From the NCBI GenBank assembly GCA_947447945.1, contig CANFLR010000003.1, positions 1 to 64,000 on the forward strand: a DNA stretch of 64,000 nucleotides, written 5' to 3'. The translations under genes were made by a program, and so were the position numbers. The notes beneath the pieces were generated by a model. It worked only from the letters and a program-made list of their open reading frames with translations, was not told the origin of the DNA and did not search any database. Origin of the DNA: Burkholderiaceae bacterium. GTDB taxonomy: Bacteria; Pseudomonadota; Gammaproteobacteria; Burkholderiales; Burkholderiaceae. Shown piece after piece: positions 21,219 through 31,870 of the stretch (the first letter of the stretch is position 1; the number at the start of each line of letters is the position of its first letter).

Positions 21219-21356
21219 ATGAATCCAGAAAATGGGTATTGTCGTGGCTGTTATCGCACCCTCACTGAAATTGCCAACTGGTCAGGGCTGACAGATTCCG
21301 AAAAGCGCTTGATTTGCGAACAACTTGCAGCACGCAAACCACAGCAAACTCAATAA
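21219..21356 (+). CDS. DUF1289 small protein (45 aa)
   Basis: Missed by ORF track: MNPENGYCRGCYRTLTEIANWSGLTDSEKRLICEQLAARKPQQTQ, with CxGCxRTLxEI.W..L...EKR signature. Confidence 0.88.
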   Translation: MNPENGYCRGCYRTLTEIANWSGLTDSEKRLICEQLAARKPQQTQ

Positions 21357-21380
21357 GTTATCCGTATTTATCACCGAAGT

Positions 21381-22364
21381 TTATTGATTCACATCGACAA
21401 TCAGGCGCCCACGAACATTGCCAGCAATCAATTCAGCAGCATAGGGAATCGACTGCTCTAAACTAATCTCATGAGAAATCTCATCTAAGGTTTTGAGGTC
21501 CACCAATTGACTCAATTGCTCATAAGCAGCGATGCGTTTTGCACGTGGCACCGTTACGCTATTGACCCCATATAAAGTGACACCCCGCAAAATAAAGGGG
21601 GCAACAGTCGATGGAAAATCCATGCCTTGCGCCAAGCCACATGCCGCAACCGCACCATCACTCTTTGTTTGGGCGCAAGCATTCGCCAGGGTGTGGCTAC
21701 CAACACTATCGACTACCGCCGCCCAACGCTCTTTTGCTAAAGGCTTACCTGGCGAGGCTAGGATGGTACGATCAATAACTTCTGTTGCACCCAATGACTT
21801 GAGGTATTCCGCCTCGGACATGCGGCCGGTACTTGCCACTACCGTAAAGCCCAGCTTGCTTAATAAGGCAATGGCAAAGCTGCCAACCCCACCAGCAGCC
21901 CCTGTTACAAGGACCTCGCCATCACTAGGCTTCAAGCCGTGCCGCTGTAAAGCCATAACACATAGCATCGCTGTATAGCCTGCAGTACCAATTGCTAGAG
22001 CTTGTTTTGGGGTAAAGCCTTTTGGCAGAGGAATAAGCCAATCGGCCTTAACACGAGCCATTTGGGCTAATCCGCCCCAATGGCCTTCTCCCACGCCCCA
22101 GCCATTAAGGAGCACCTGATCGCCCACCCTAAAGTCTGGATTAGCGCTTTCCAGCACTTCCCCCGCGAAATCAATCCCTGGCACCATTGGGAAGGCGCGA
22201 ACAACCGGGCCCTTGCCCGTAATAGCCAAGCCATCCTTGTAATTAAGGGTGGAATAGAGGACCCTTACCGTAACGTCCCCAGCCGGCAGGTCGGCTTCAT
22301 TAATCTCCGTCAGCTGGGCACGGTATCCCTGATCGTCTTTATTGACCAAAATCGCTTTAAACAT
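21381..22364 (-). CDS. acuI: Acrylyl-CoA reductase-like quinone oxidoreductase (YhdH/AcuI family MDR)
   Basis: LNYKDGLAITGKGPVVRAFPMVPGIDFAGEV and VLVTGAAGGVGSFAI. Confidence 0.88.
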   Translation of the reverse strand: MFKAILVNKDDQGYRAQLTEINEADLPAGDVTVRVLYSTLNYKDGLAITGKGPVVRAFPMVPGIDFAGEVLESANPDFRVGDQVLLNGWGVGEGHWGGLAQMARVKADWLIPLPKGFTPKQALAIGTAGYTAMLCVMALQRHGLKPSDGEVLVTGAAGGVGSFAIALLSKLGFTVVASTGRMSEAEYLKSLGATEVIDRTILASPGKPLAKERWAAVVDSVGSHTLANACAQTKSDGAVAACGLAQGMDFPSTVAPFILRGVTLYGVNSVTVPRAKRIAAYEQLSQLVDLKTLDEISHEISLEQSIPYAAELIAGNVRGRLIVDVNQ

Positions 22365-22451
22365 ATCTCTTCCTTTTTAAGCAGAGCAATTCTCCACAAC
22401 AAATCTCTAAAGGGTTTATTCTTACGAGCATTATTGATTATGGAGGTTTCC

Positions 22452-22748
22452 ATGAAAAAAATTCTACTATTAACTGCACTTTCTGGCTCTTTACTGTCTG
22501 GCTGCTATTCGACCCAGATCAATATGTCTATGGGTAATATGCGTCTCATCACCTCGAGCGCTAACCCTCAAGAAGTGATGGATTTTGCAACAAAAGCTTG
22601 TCAGGGTGATTTTTATCAAGGCGCGAGCTTCCTCTCTAAGGCGGGTAAAGAATATCGTTTCAAATGCGTAAAAGCCCAAGAGAATGAAGTGTTGATTCCC
22701 ATTCCGGGAACAACACTTGGGCCCGATAAAAAAGATGACGCTAAATAA
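22452..22748 (+). CDS. Hypothetical lipoprotein
   Basis: MKKILLLTALSGSLLSGCYS lipobox. Confidence 0.65.
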   Translation: MKKILLLTALSGSLLSGCYSTQINMSMGNMRLITSSANPQEVMDFATKACQGDFYQGASFLSKAGKEYRFKCVKAQENEVLIPIPGTTLGPDKKDDAK

Positions 22749-22759
22749 GCAAATTATTA

Positions 22760-23260
22760 ATGGCCCCATTTACCTCGCAAGAACTCCGCACTGGATTTGC
22801 ATCATTTGCAACTGGGGTCACAGTCATCACCTGCTTGGATGTTGATGGGCAAGCGCATGGCATCACTATCAGTTCATTTAATACCGTCTCTTTAGAGCCG
22901 CCACTCATTTTGTGGAGTTTAAATAAGCGCTCCCGGCTGATGCCCTATTTTGAAGTGGGCCATCCACAATTGATTCATGTGCTCGAGCGTTCTCAGGAAG
23001 ACTTGGCAATGCACTTTGCCAAAGTAAAAGAGAACCAATTTGATGGCGTATCACACCAAGCGATTGCTAGCGGTCTCGAGCAGATCAATGGTTGCGTTGC
23101 TTACTATGAATGTGAGACTGTTTCTGTGCATACAGGTGGTGATCACAATATCATTGTTGCCAAAGTCTTAAGTCTAAAAAATGATCCAGATCGTGAGCCT
23201 CTCATTTTTGCGCGTAGCAAATTTCTTGGGCTAGATTTGGCTGAAATCAAAACCATTTAA
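22760..23260 (+). CDS. Flavin reductase family protein
   Basis: RTGFASFATGVTVITCLD...GITISSFNTVSLEPPLILWSL. Confidence 0.9.
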   Translation: MAPFTSQELRTGFASFATGVTVITCLDVDGQAHGITISSFNTVSLEPPLILWSLNKRSRLMPYFEVGHPQLIHVLERSQEDLAMHFAKVKENQFDGVSHQAIASGLEQINGCVAYYECETVSVHTGGDHNIIVAKVLSLKNDPDREPLIFARSKFLGLDLAEIKTI

Positions 23261-23274
23261 GTAAAGGAAATATT

Positions 23275-23937
23275 GTGATGCGTTTATGGGGCAGGAAAAG
23301 TTCTATCAATGTACAAAAAGTTTTATGGTGCCTTGCCGAGTTGGGTCTTAAAGAAAGCAAAGACTTTGAGCGAATTGATGCAGGCCTTCACTTTGGCCTC
23401 AATCGAACGCCTGAGTTCTTAAAACTTAATCCAAACGGTCTAGTTCCAACCCTAGAAGATGGTGATATTACTCTTTGGGAGTCCAATACTATCCTGCGCT
23501 ACCTAGCTCGGCAGCATGATCAAAAAAACCGCTTTCCTACAGATATTGCCAGTCAGTATGGCTCTGAAAAGTGGCTTGATTGGCAACTAGGCACGATGTG
23601 GCCCTCATTGCGTACCCCTTTCTTGGGCCTGACCCGAACCCCTGAGGCCGAGCGTAATTACACCGCCATTCAAAAAGCCTATCAAGATACCAATAAGCTG
23701 TTAAGTCTGCTTGATCAGACTTTAGCAAACCAAAAATACTGCTCTGGTGATCGCTTTCATATTGGCGACATTCCATTGGCTCTATGCATAGGTCGCTGGA
23801 TTCTACTTCATCAATCTTTCCCTGAAAAAACAGGCCCTCGTGCAGAACTTAAAAATATTGACGCCTGGTTAAAGCGCTTAGAAACCGAAACTCAATATAG
23901 TGAAATTGCAGAAAAAGAACTCAATATCATCAAGTAA
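23275..23937 (+). CDS. Glutathione S-transferase
   Basis: GRKSSINVQKVLWCLAELGL, LNPNGLVPTLEDGDITLWESNTILRYLA. Confidence 0.92.
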   Translation: MMRLWGRKSSINVQKVLWCLAELGLKESKDFERIDAGLHFGLNRTPEFLKLNPNGLVPTLEDGDITLWESNTILRYLARQHDQKNRFPTDIASQYGSEKWLDWQLGTMWPSLRTPFLGLTRTPEAERNYTAIQKAYQDTNKLLSLLDQTLANQKYCSGDRFHIGDIPLALCIGRWILLHQSFPEKTGPRAELKNIDAWLKRLETETQYSEIAEKELNIIK

Positions 23938-23980
23938 TTCGTATAGCGTTCTGCTATAGCATTCGTGAGACGTAGAATAA

Positions 23981-24009
23981 AAAAGGGTGAACATTGTTTT
24001 CACCCTTTT
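23981..24009. terminator. Bidirectional rho-independent terminator between convergent GST and RND genes
   Basis: aaaagggtgaa (23981-23991) / ttcaccctttt (23999-24009), 7-nt loop, A/T tracts on both sides. Confidence 0.88.
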
Positions 24010-24033
24010 TGTTTTTCATCAAAGTGAGTTCGT

Positions 24034-27000
24034 TTATTGTTGATTGAACTTTTTTTCGTGATGATCGGCACCCATAAACAGATACATAGCGGGCACAACA
24101 AACAAGGTAAACATAGTGCCAATTGAAAGGCCCGTGAAAATCACAATGCCCATCGATTGACGTCCTGCAGCACCCGCGCCAGAGGCAACTACCAGTGGCA
24201 CCACGCCCAATACCATTGCGGCGGTGGTCATCAAAATTGGTCTAAGACGCACACTACATGCTTCGATAATGGCTTCCAGTTTGCTAAGTCCCGTTGCCTG
24301 TAGTTCATTGGCAAACTCCACAATCAAAATACCGTGCTTACTAATCAGCCCCATTAACGTCACCAATCCTACCTGCGTATAGACGTTGAGCGTTGTAAAT
24401 CCAAGATTAATAAAGATTAATGCGCCGAACAAAGCCAGCGGCACAGAAACTAAAATCACAATAGGATCGCGGAAGCTTTCAAACTGTGCCGCCAAAACAA
24501 GGAACACGATCAAAATTGCAAAGAACATGGTGACCAAAAATCCGCCGGACTCTTGCATAAATTGACGGGAAGGGCCAGCATAGTCCATAGCGTAACCATT
24601 GGGGGCGACTTCTTTTAAGGTCTGACGCATGTACTCTAATAAATCTGCCTGAGAAATGAATGGCGTACTCACACCCGAGATGGTGGCGGAATTTAATTGC
24701 TGAAAGTGGTTGATGGACTCGGGAACAATTCGCTGCTTAATCGATGCAATAGTGCGCGCCTGAATCATTGCACCACTTGGGGTGCGAATGTAGTAATCCA
24801 AGACTTGATCAGGATTTAAGCGATCAATCTGTTTCACTTGGGGAATGACTTTATAGGAGCGCCCTGCAACTGAGAAGTAATTAACATAACCGCCACCAAG
24901 CGCAGCGGATAGGGCTGCGCCAACTTGTTGCTGGGTCATGCCTAGTGCGGCCACCTTTTCTCTATCAATGACCAATAGATCCTGAGGTTTATCAATTTTG
25001 AGATCGGTATCCACAAAGAAGAAATTTCCACTGCGACGCGCCTTATCAAGTACCGCTTGAGAGATCTCATTAAGCTGGTCATAGGGTTCAGTAGTCGTAA
25101 TCACAACCTGAACAGGAAGTCCTTGGGCTCCTGGCAAAGCAGGAAATTGAAATGCTGCAACTCGTGCGCCAGCAATTGAATTCCACTTATTTTGCATATC
25201 CGCTTGGAACTTAGTGGCTGAACGTTTCCGCTGATCCCAGTCCTTTAGTAGGATCCCGCCAAAACTCGAGTTTGGACTCGTGATCTGAAAAGCCTGCTCA
25301 TACTCGGGCTCAACACTGGCAATCTGGTAGATCTGATCGGCATAGGTCTGCATCTGGGCGACGGTACTATTCGCTGGGCCAGTAGCCTGCATCAAGACAA
25401 TACCTTGATCTTCTGTAGGCGCTAACTCTGCACGAGAAGTTGCATATAAGTAAGCGACTCCACCAAGCAAAATAGCGCCCATCACAATAATCACCTGCCA
25501 AGTTGACAGTAGACTGCGAAGAGCACTTTGATACCCATGATGTACTTTGTCAAAGATACGATCAATCTTTTGCACAAAAGAAGATGCCTCTTGCGCTTCG
25601 GTGAAGATGCGTGAACACATCATCGGCGAGAGTGTTAGCGCAATCAAACCTGATACCGCAACAGCGCTAGCCAAAGTAAAAGCAAACTCCGTAAAGAGCG
25701 CCCCTGTTAAGCCGCCTTGGAAACCGATTGGAATATAGACAGCAATCAGTACAACCGTCATTGCCAAAATAGGACTACCTAATTCACGGGCTGCGATTAA
25801 AGATGCCTCCAGTGGAGATTTACCCTCTTTCATATGGCGATCGACGTTCTCCACCACAATAATCGCATCATCTACCACCAAACCAATTGCCAAAACTAGT
25901 GCAAGCAAGGTCAACAGATTAATGGAGTAGCCTAAGATTTGCATCAAAAAGAAAGTGCCAATTAAGGAAAGTGGCATGGCAATTACAGGAATAAGAACAG
26001 CGCGATAGCTACCTAAGAATAGATAAATCACAACCGTCACAATGACGAGCGCCTCAAGCAGAGTCTTCACCACCTCACTAATGGAGGTCGTAATAAATTG
26101 AGTTGAATCGTAGACCACCTTACCCGTTAAGCCAACAGGTAACTGCTTCTGAACACCAGGCAAAACCGCCCTGACTCGCTGAGCAACATCCAGTAAGTTG
26201 GCCTGAGGTGCCACTTTAATACCAATAAATACAGATTGCTTTCCACTAAAAGCAACATTGGTGTTGTAATCCTCGGATCCGAGGGTAACAGTGGCTACTT
26301 GGTCTAAATAGACAATATTGACGCCATTACTCTTTACAACAAGCTTACGAAACCCCTCAAGTGAGTGTAGGTCTGTCCCAGCAACCAAGTCTACGGAGAC
26401 CATATCTCCTTTGGTGCTGCCAACCGCTGATAAATAATTATTGGCTGCCATTGCGTTATAAACATCATCCGCCCCAACGCCCAGACCAGCCATTCTTTCT
26501 CGATCAAGCCACGCCCTCAGTGCAAATTTTCGCCCGCCAATAATTTCTGCTGTTTGTACACCATCAATAGAATCAAATTTAGGCTTTACTACGCGCAGCA
26601 AATAATCTGTCGTTGCATTATTTTCAATCTCATCACTATAAAAACCCATGTACATAGCATCGGTTGTTTGGCCAATTTGTACGGTTAAAACAGGTTGCTG
26701 GGCTTGCGGAGGAAGCTGATTCTTGACTGCACTAATTTGTGTCTGAATCTGCGTTAACGCTGCATTCGAGTCATAGTTCAACTTTAAAGTAGCAATAATC
26801 GTCGACGTACCGCTAACGCTTGTGGATGAGAGGTAGTCAATTCCCTGCGCTTGGGCAATAGAGGCTTCCAATGGTTGCGTAATAAACCCAGCAATCGTAT
26901 CGGGATCTGCGCCATAGTAAGAGGTCGTAATGGTCACAATTGCATTTTGAGTTTGAGGGTATTGATTGACCGGCAAAGAGCCAATCGCCTTCAAACCAAA

Positions 27001-27069
27001 TACCAATACGAGCGCACTCACCACCAGCGATAACACCGGCTTACGAATAAAGGTATCAGTCCAATTCAT
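24034..27069 (-). CDS. RND efflux transporter permease (HAE1-like)
   Basis: 1011 aa; LALVLAIGLVVDDAIIVVENVDRHM and VTLMGLISKHGILIVEFAN. Confidence 0.95.
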   Translation of the reverse strand: MNWTDTFIRKPVLSLVVSALVLVFGLKAIGSLPVNQYPQTQNAIVTITTSYYGADPDTIAGFITQPLEASIAQAQGIDYLSSTSVSGTSTIIATLKLNYDSNAALTQIQTQISAVKNQLPPQAQQPVLTVQIGQTTDAMYMGFYSDEIENNATTDYLLRVVKPKFDSIDGVQTAEIIGGRKFALRAWLDRERMAGLGVGADDVYNAMAANNYLSAVGSTKGDMVSVDLVAGTDLHSLEGFRKLVVKSNGVNIVYLDQVATVTLGSEDYNTNVAFSGKQSVFIGIKVAPQANLLDVAQRVRAVLPGVQKQLPVGLTGKVVYDSTQFITTSISEVVKTLLEALVIVTVVIYLFLGSYRAVLIPVIAMPLSLIGTFFLMQILGYSINLLTLLALVLAIGLVVDDAIIVVENVDRHMKEGKSPLEASLIAARELGSPILAMTVVLIAVYIPIGFQGGLTGALFTEFAFTLASAVAVSGLIALTLSPMMCSRIFTEAQEASSFVQKIDRIFDKVHHGYQSALRSLLSTWQVIIVMGAILLGGVAYLYATSRAELAPTEDQGIVLMQATGPANSTVAQMQTYADQIYQIASVEPEYEQAFQITSPNSSFGGILLKDWDQRKRSATKFQADMQNKWNSIAGARVAAFQFPALPGAQGLPVQVVITTTEPYDQLNEISQAVLDKARRSGNFFFVDTDLKIDKPQDLLVIDREKVAALGMTQQQVGAALSAALGGGYVNYFSVAGRSYKVIPQVKQIDRLNPDQVLDYYIRTPSGAMIQARTIASIKQRIVPESINHFQQLNSATISGVSTPFISQADLLEYMRQTLKEVAPNGYAMDYAGPSRQFMQESGGFLVTMFFAILIVFLVLAAQFESFRDPIVILVSVPLALFGALIFINLGFTTLNVYTQVGLVTLMGLISKHGILIVEFANELQATGLSKLEAIIEACSVRLRPILMTTAAMVLGVVPLVVASGAGAAGRQSMGIVIFTGLSIGTMFTLFVVPAMYLFMGADHHEKKFNQQ

Positions 27070-27076
27070 CTACTAC

Positions 27077-28393
27077 TCATTCCTGCGGCTTAGGATCGGG
27101 GAAATTGGCAGGCTGCACCTTATTATTAATAATGAGCGGCGTGCCATTCTTCAGCTTTAACTGGCCGCTAGTCACAACTACTGCACCTTCCTCAACCCCC
27201 TTGAGAATAGCCACCTGATCACCACGTGTTTGACCGGTCGTAATGAAGACTTGCTGCGCCTCTAGACCAGGCTTACCTTGCTTATCTAATTTACCCGTAG
27301 GCTTGGCAATAAATACTGTGGATCCATAAGGGTTATAGGTCACAGCCGTTTGAGGCAAAGTTAATAACTTCACCTCACTACCAATATTGATATTCACATT
27401 GGCAAACATGCCTGGCAAGACCTTCTTATCAGGATTGGCGATCTGGGCTTCGATCTGAATATTGCGGGTATTGCTATCGATCTTTGGACTAATAGCGGTA
27501 ATCTTGCCTTTAAAGCTAGCATCTTTAAATGCATCCGTAGTCACAGAAACTTCCTGACCGACCTGAACTTGTTCAGCATTACTTTGCGGTAAATTGAAAT
27601 CGACAAAGATGGGATCTAAAGTTTGCAAGGTCAGCAACTTGTCCCCTGGATTAACATACTGACCGGGGTTAATTGCCACAATACCCACACGCCCACTAAA
27701 TGGTGCCTTCAGATTCTTTTTCGCCACTAAAGCAATCTGTTGATCTACTTGAGCTTGCTTCGACTTAGCGTCCGCCTTGCTAGTATCAAAGACATTCTTA
27801 CTAATCGCTTGAATCGCCAATTGCTGTTTGTCCCGCTCATTTAATACCTTGGCCAGCTCTGCCAAGGCCTTCAATGAATTTAACTGAGCAACATCAGAGG
27901 CGTCATTCAGCTTAATAAGTAACTCGCCTTCCTTAACATCGCTACCCGATTTAATCGGTACAAGCTGAACTAAGCCGCCGATCTCTGTGCTTAGATCAAC
28001 ACCTCTAAAAGCACGCACATTGCCAACGCTAGATAGTTTGGGTTGCCACTGCTCTGCAGTAATCACCATGGTTGAAACCGTTGCAGGGGGTAAGCCCGCG
28101 CCCGCAATGAAATACTTAATCATGAAAGTTTTGAGTTGATTAAAGCCAAAAATCAACCCTAACAACAGAAATACGCTGCACAACATAATGACCATGCGAC
28201 GACGTAGGGGTGTCATTGCCTGTAGCTTGGCATACGCCTTAGTTTTCATGAAGCGTTCACGCGGACGCAATGCTTGCGCAATGCGAGCCCCTATGGCTTT
28301 TACTTTCTCCCAAAGGTTAATACCCTTGTCGCGCAGTTTCCACTGCGCAACTTTAGCCGCTATCTTGGTTTTAATTGTTTCCAGAAGTTTCAT
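27077..28393 (-). CDS. RND efflux periplasmic adaptor (MFP) with long N-terminal extension
   Basis: Adaptor features LSSVGNVRAFRGVDLSTEIGGLV, APFSGRVGIV; upstream of RND permease. Confidence 0.9.
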   Translation of the reverse strand: MKLLETIKTKIAAKVAQWKLRDKGINLWEKVKAIGARIAQALRPRERFMKTKAYAKLQAMTPLRRRMVIMLCSVFLLLGLIFGFNQLKTFMIKYFIAGAGLPPATVSTMVITAEQWQPKLSSVGNVRAFRGVDLSTEIGGLVQLVPIKSGSDVKEGELLIKLNDASDVAQLNSLKALAELAKVLNERDKQQLAIQAISKNVFDTSKADAKSKQAQVDQQIALVAKKNLKAPFSGRVGIVAINPGQYVNPGDKLLTLQTLDPIFVDFNLPQSNAEQVQVGQEVSVTTDAFKDASFKGKITAISPKIDSNTRNIQIEAQIANPDKKVLPGMFANVNINIGSEVKLLTLPQTAVTYNPYGSTVFIAKPTGKLDKQGKPGLEAQQVFITTGQTRGDQVAILKGVEEGAVVVTSGQLKLKNGTPLIINNKVQPANFPDPKPQE

Positions 28394-29954
28394 TTTGATC
28401 TTTGTTCGCTATGTCTTTTGGTTGAAAGGCTGGGCCCGTGCGGTTCCACCAGCCCCCGCCTAATGCTGCAAATAAAGCCGCCGTATCTGCAAAGCGTGTA
28501 GCCTGGGCAGAAACAGATTTCACTTTTGCCTGCTGATACTGATTTTGGTAATACAAAACGGATAAATAACTCGCCGTTCCAAACTTGTACTGTTGCTCTA
28601 CTAAATTAAGGGTTTCATAAGCATAGCGTTCTGCATCAGAGGCGGACCTCAACACCTGAGCACCTATCTCTAAGGCACGCAGCGCATTAGCAACATCCTG
28701 AAAAGCCGTTAATACCGTTGCCTGATATTGATAAACAGCTTGCTCATAATTTGCAATGGCGCCTCGGCGTTGTGCCAGCAGTTGACCACCCTGGAATAAG
28801 GGCTGAAAAACCCCTCCGGCAACTGACCATAAGGCTGCGCCCGGTCCAAATAAAGCGCCTGTAGTTAAGGCTTCAGAGCCAACACTGCCCGTTAAATTAA
28901 TCTGTGGCAATAAATTAGCAGTTGCTACCCCAACCAATGCATTGGTAGATTTAAGTAAGGCCTCTGCAGCCCTCACATCGGGACGCTGACGAACCAAACT
29001 AGACGGCACAGAAAGTGGGAGCTTTTCAGGGAGATGTAATGTACTCAAATTAAAGTTTGCAATACTGGCATTGCTTGGTAATTCACCCGTGTATACCGCT
29101 AATTGATTGCGGGCAAAAGTCAGATTACGCTGGTAGTTAAATAGATCAACCTGTGAGCTAGAAACCAAAGACTGTTGAGAAGACACATCCACTTTAGATA
29201 CGGTACCAATAGCCAGTTGCTTCTCGGTCACATCAGCAAGATCGGTCTGTGCTTTTAATATTTCTGTTGTCGCCTGCACCTGCGCCCTAAGCGCAGCCTC
29301 CTGAATTGCAGTGGTCACAATATTAGTGGTCAAAGAAAGATATGCACCTTCAAGCTGGAATTGTTGATACTCAGCCTGTGCACGCGCACTCTCCACTGTT
29401 CTGCGTGCACCTCCAAATGCATCTAAGCGGTAATTGACATTAATGGAGGTGTTGTAGAGGTTGTAGATATTGCTCCCGCCGCCCGACTGACCGAAGGCTG
29501 CATTTGGCACCTGCTGTCGGCTAGCATTCCCCCCTAGACCAATCGAGGGAAAATATTGCCCACCAATTTGAGCGTTTACATTTTCTTGCGCTGAGCGCAG
29601 TGCAGCGTCAGCAGCACCTAAGTTGGGATTTCGCTCAAGCGCTTTCTTAATCAGCAAATCAAGCTCGGGGGACTTATACAGTTCCCACCAACCAGCCTGA
29701 ATATCGGCACCCTCTTCAAGCTCTTGTTCGGTGCCTCCAGGCACACCAGGAGCAGTAGCTAGTTTCTTGGATACTGAAGTTTCGGTGTAAGAAGAGACTT
29801 TAGGCGCTGGTGGTTGCTTAAAATCAGGGCCAACTGCACATGCAGAAAGACAGCTTGCAAAAACCAATGCAAGCCAACGAAATTGGTAAAGACTCTTGTA
29901 GATAAACATGAATTGCAACAAATATCCTCTTTTACAGGACTTATTTGAACACAA
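28371..29954 (-). CDS. RND efflux outer membrane lipoprotein (NodT/OprM-like)
   Basis: LSACAVGPDFKQPPAP lipobox plus GPDF motif, two OEP repeats. Start probably 29909 (MFIYKSLYQF). Confidence 0.93.
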   Translation of the reverse strand: MCSNKSCKRGYLLQFMFIYKSLYQFRWLALVFASCLSACAVGPDFKQPPAPKVSSYTETSVSKKLATAPGVPGGTEQELEEGADIQAGWWELYKSPELDLLIKKALERNPNLGAADAALRSAQENVNAQIGGQYFPSIGLGGNASRQQVPNAAFGQSGGGSNIYNLYNTSINVNYRLDAFGGARRTVESARAQAEYQQFQLEGAYLSLTTNIVTTAIQEAALRAQVQATTEILKAQTDLADVTEKQLAIGTVSKVDVSSQQSLVSSSQVDLFNYQRNLTFARNQLAVYTGELPSNASIANFNLSTLHLPEKLPLSVPSSLVRQRPDVRAAEALLKSTNALVGVATANLLPQINLTGSVGSEALTTGALFGPGAALWSVAGGVFQPLFQGGQLLAQRRGAIANYEQAVYQYQATVLTAFQDVANALRALEIGAQVLRSASDAERYAYETLNLVEQQYKFGTASYLSVLYYQNQYQQAKVKSVSAQATRFADTAALFAALGGGWWNRTGPAFQPKDIANKDQNETSGNN

Positions 29955-30037
29955 ATTGGCAGAATGGTTGTGTAAAGCGCTGATTTAATTACTAAAATTT
30001 GTCCACAACTTGCATGGGAAGTCAACTTGAAAAAGAG

Positions 30038-31870
30038 CTACTCTACCGTAACACTCTTGGCTAAGTTGCGCGGCTTATCGACATCAGTACCGCGCGCGCA
30101 AGCAGTGTGATAAGCCAACAACTGCAGAGGCACCACATGCAAAATAGGTGACAGGTTGCCATAGTGCTCAGGCAAGCGAATCACGTGAATGCCTTCGCTG
30201 CTGACAATCTCTGTATCTTGATCAGCAAAAACGTAAAGCCTGCCGCCACGCGCTTTCACTTCCTGCATATTAGATTTGAGTTTTTCCAATAAAGCATCAT
30301 TTGGTGCAACGGTGACTACAGGCATCTTCTCCGTCACCAAAGCGAGTGGGCCATGTTTTAGCTCACCAGCTGGATAAGCTTCAGCATGAATATAGGAAAT
30401 CTCTTTCAGCTTGAGGGCGCCCTCTAAGGCGATTGGGTAATGTAAGCCTCGCCCTAAGAACAAAGCATTTTCACATTTAGCAAAAGCCTCGCTCCAAGCA
30501 ATAATCTGTGGCTCGAGCGCCAATACAGCGTGGATTGCTTTAGGCAAATGACGCAACTCGCGCAATAAGTCTTTTTCTTTTTCAGTCGAGATTTTGCCTG
30601 CGCGCTTAGCAATGGAAACTGCTAAGAGATACAGCGCTAGTAACTGCGTAGTGAAGGCCTTAGTTGAAGCAACGCCAATCTCAGCCCCCGCCTTCGTTAA
30701 AAAGTGCCAATCAGTTTCACGAACCATGGCGCTACTGGCAACATTGCAGATTGCCAATGTGAAGCAATGGCCCAAACTCTTGGCATGGCGTAAGGCGGCC
30801 AAGGTATCAGCAGTCTCGCCAGACTGAGAAACCACAACGATCAATGTGCTTGGATTTGAAATGGTATTGCGATAACGGTATTCGCTCGCAATCTCAACTT
30901 GAGTCGGAATACCGGCAATATCTTCAAGCCAATACTTAGCAACACATGCCGAGTAGTAACTGGTACCGCAAGCCAAAATTAAAATCTGATTAAATAGTTT
31001 CCAACTCTCAGGATTCGCTCCAAAGAGTTCGGGACCAAACTGCACGATATTGGCAAGCGTGTCGCCAATCGCTCTTGGTTGCTCAAAAATTTCTTTTTGC
31101 ATGTAATGCTGGTAAGGGCCCAGATCCACTGCCTCTGATTGAGCTGGCATAGGCTTACTATCCCGCTGCACAGTCTTACCGGCTTGATCCACAATATTGA
31201 CTGAATCAGCCCTCAGAATGGCGATATCGCCTTCTTCTAAATACATCATGGCATCTGCCCGACCAGCCAAAGCAAGGGCATCGGAAGCTAAGAAATTTTC
31301 ATGTTTACCTAGAGCGACAACCAAAGGCGAGCCAGCGCGTGCGCCAATCAATACCTCTGGTTGATCTTGCGCAATGACACCAATGGCATAGGCGCCATGT
31401 AGCCTAGGAAGTACCAGCCTAATAGAATCCGCCAAATCTTTTTTGCCACTACCTACATATTGCTGATGCACCAAATGTGCAATGACTTCAGTATCAGTCT
31501 CAGATGTAAAAACATATCCCGCTGACTTCAACCCTGCACGAAGAGATTCGTAATTCTCAATAATGCCGTTGTGAACCACCGCAATCAGGTTATTAGAAAT
31601 ATGGGGATGTGCATTTTGAGTATCGGGCTTGCCATGCGTAGCCCAGCGGGTATGGGCAATGCCAAGAGTTCCGGAGAAATCTTTGCCTTGCTCAGCTAAC
31701 TCCGCAACGCGTGCTGTCGTGCGGGCTCTTGCAATTGGATGATGCGCATCTGCACTATTAATAACAGCAAAACCACAAGAGTCATAACCACGGTACTCAA
31801 GTCGGCGCAAGCCCTCAACTAAGACATCAACAATATTGTGATGTGAAACTGCGCCAACGATTCCGCACAT
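30038..31870 (-). CDS. glmS: Glutamine--fructose-6-phosphate aminotransferase
   Basis: [10 protein letters not shown]-terminal Ntn nucleophile, [26 protein letters not shown] terminus. Confidence 0.98.
   Translation of the reverse strand: MCGIVGAVSHHNIVDVLVEGLRRLEYRGYDSCGFAVINSADAHHPIARARTTARVAELAEQGKDFSGTLGIAHTRWATHGKPDTQNAHPHISNNLIAVVHNGIIENYESLRAGLKSAGYVFTSETDTEVIAHLVHQQYVGSGKKDLADSIRLVLPRLHGAYAIGVIAQDQPEVLIGARAGSPLVVALGKHENFLASDALALAGRADAMMYLEEGDIAILRADSVNIVDQAGKTVQRDSKPMPAQSEAVDLGPYQHYMQKEIFEQPRAIGDTLANIVQFGPELFGANPESWKLFNQILILACGTSYYSACVAKYWLEDIAGIPTQVEIASEYRYRNTISNPSTLIVVVSQSGETADTLAALRHAKSLGHCFTLAICNVASSAMVRETDWHFLTKAGAEIGVASTKAFTTQLLALYLLAVSIAKRAGKISTEKEKDLLRELRHLPKAIHAVLALEPQIIAWSEAFAKCENALFLGRGLHYPIALEGALKLKEISYIHAEAYPAGELKHGPLALVTEKMPVVTVAPNDALLEKLKSNMQEVKARGGRLYVFADQDTEIVSSEGIHVIRLPEHYGNLSPILHVVPLQLLAYHTACARGTDVDKPRNLAKSVTVE

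Noticed and set aside
23942-23958. tatagc-gttct-gctata hairpin right after the GST stop codon as an independent terminator
   Set aside because: Lacks a T-run; the strong terminator at 23981-24009 explains the locus.
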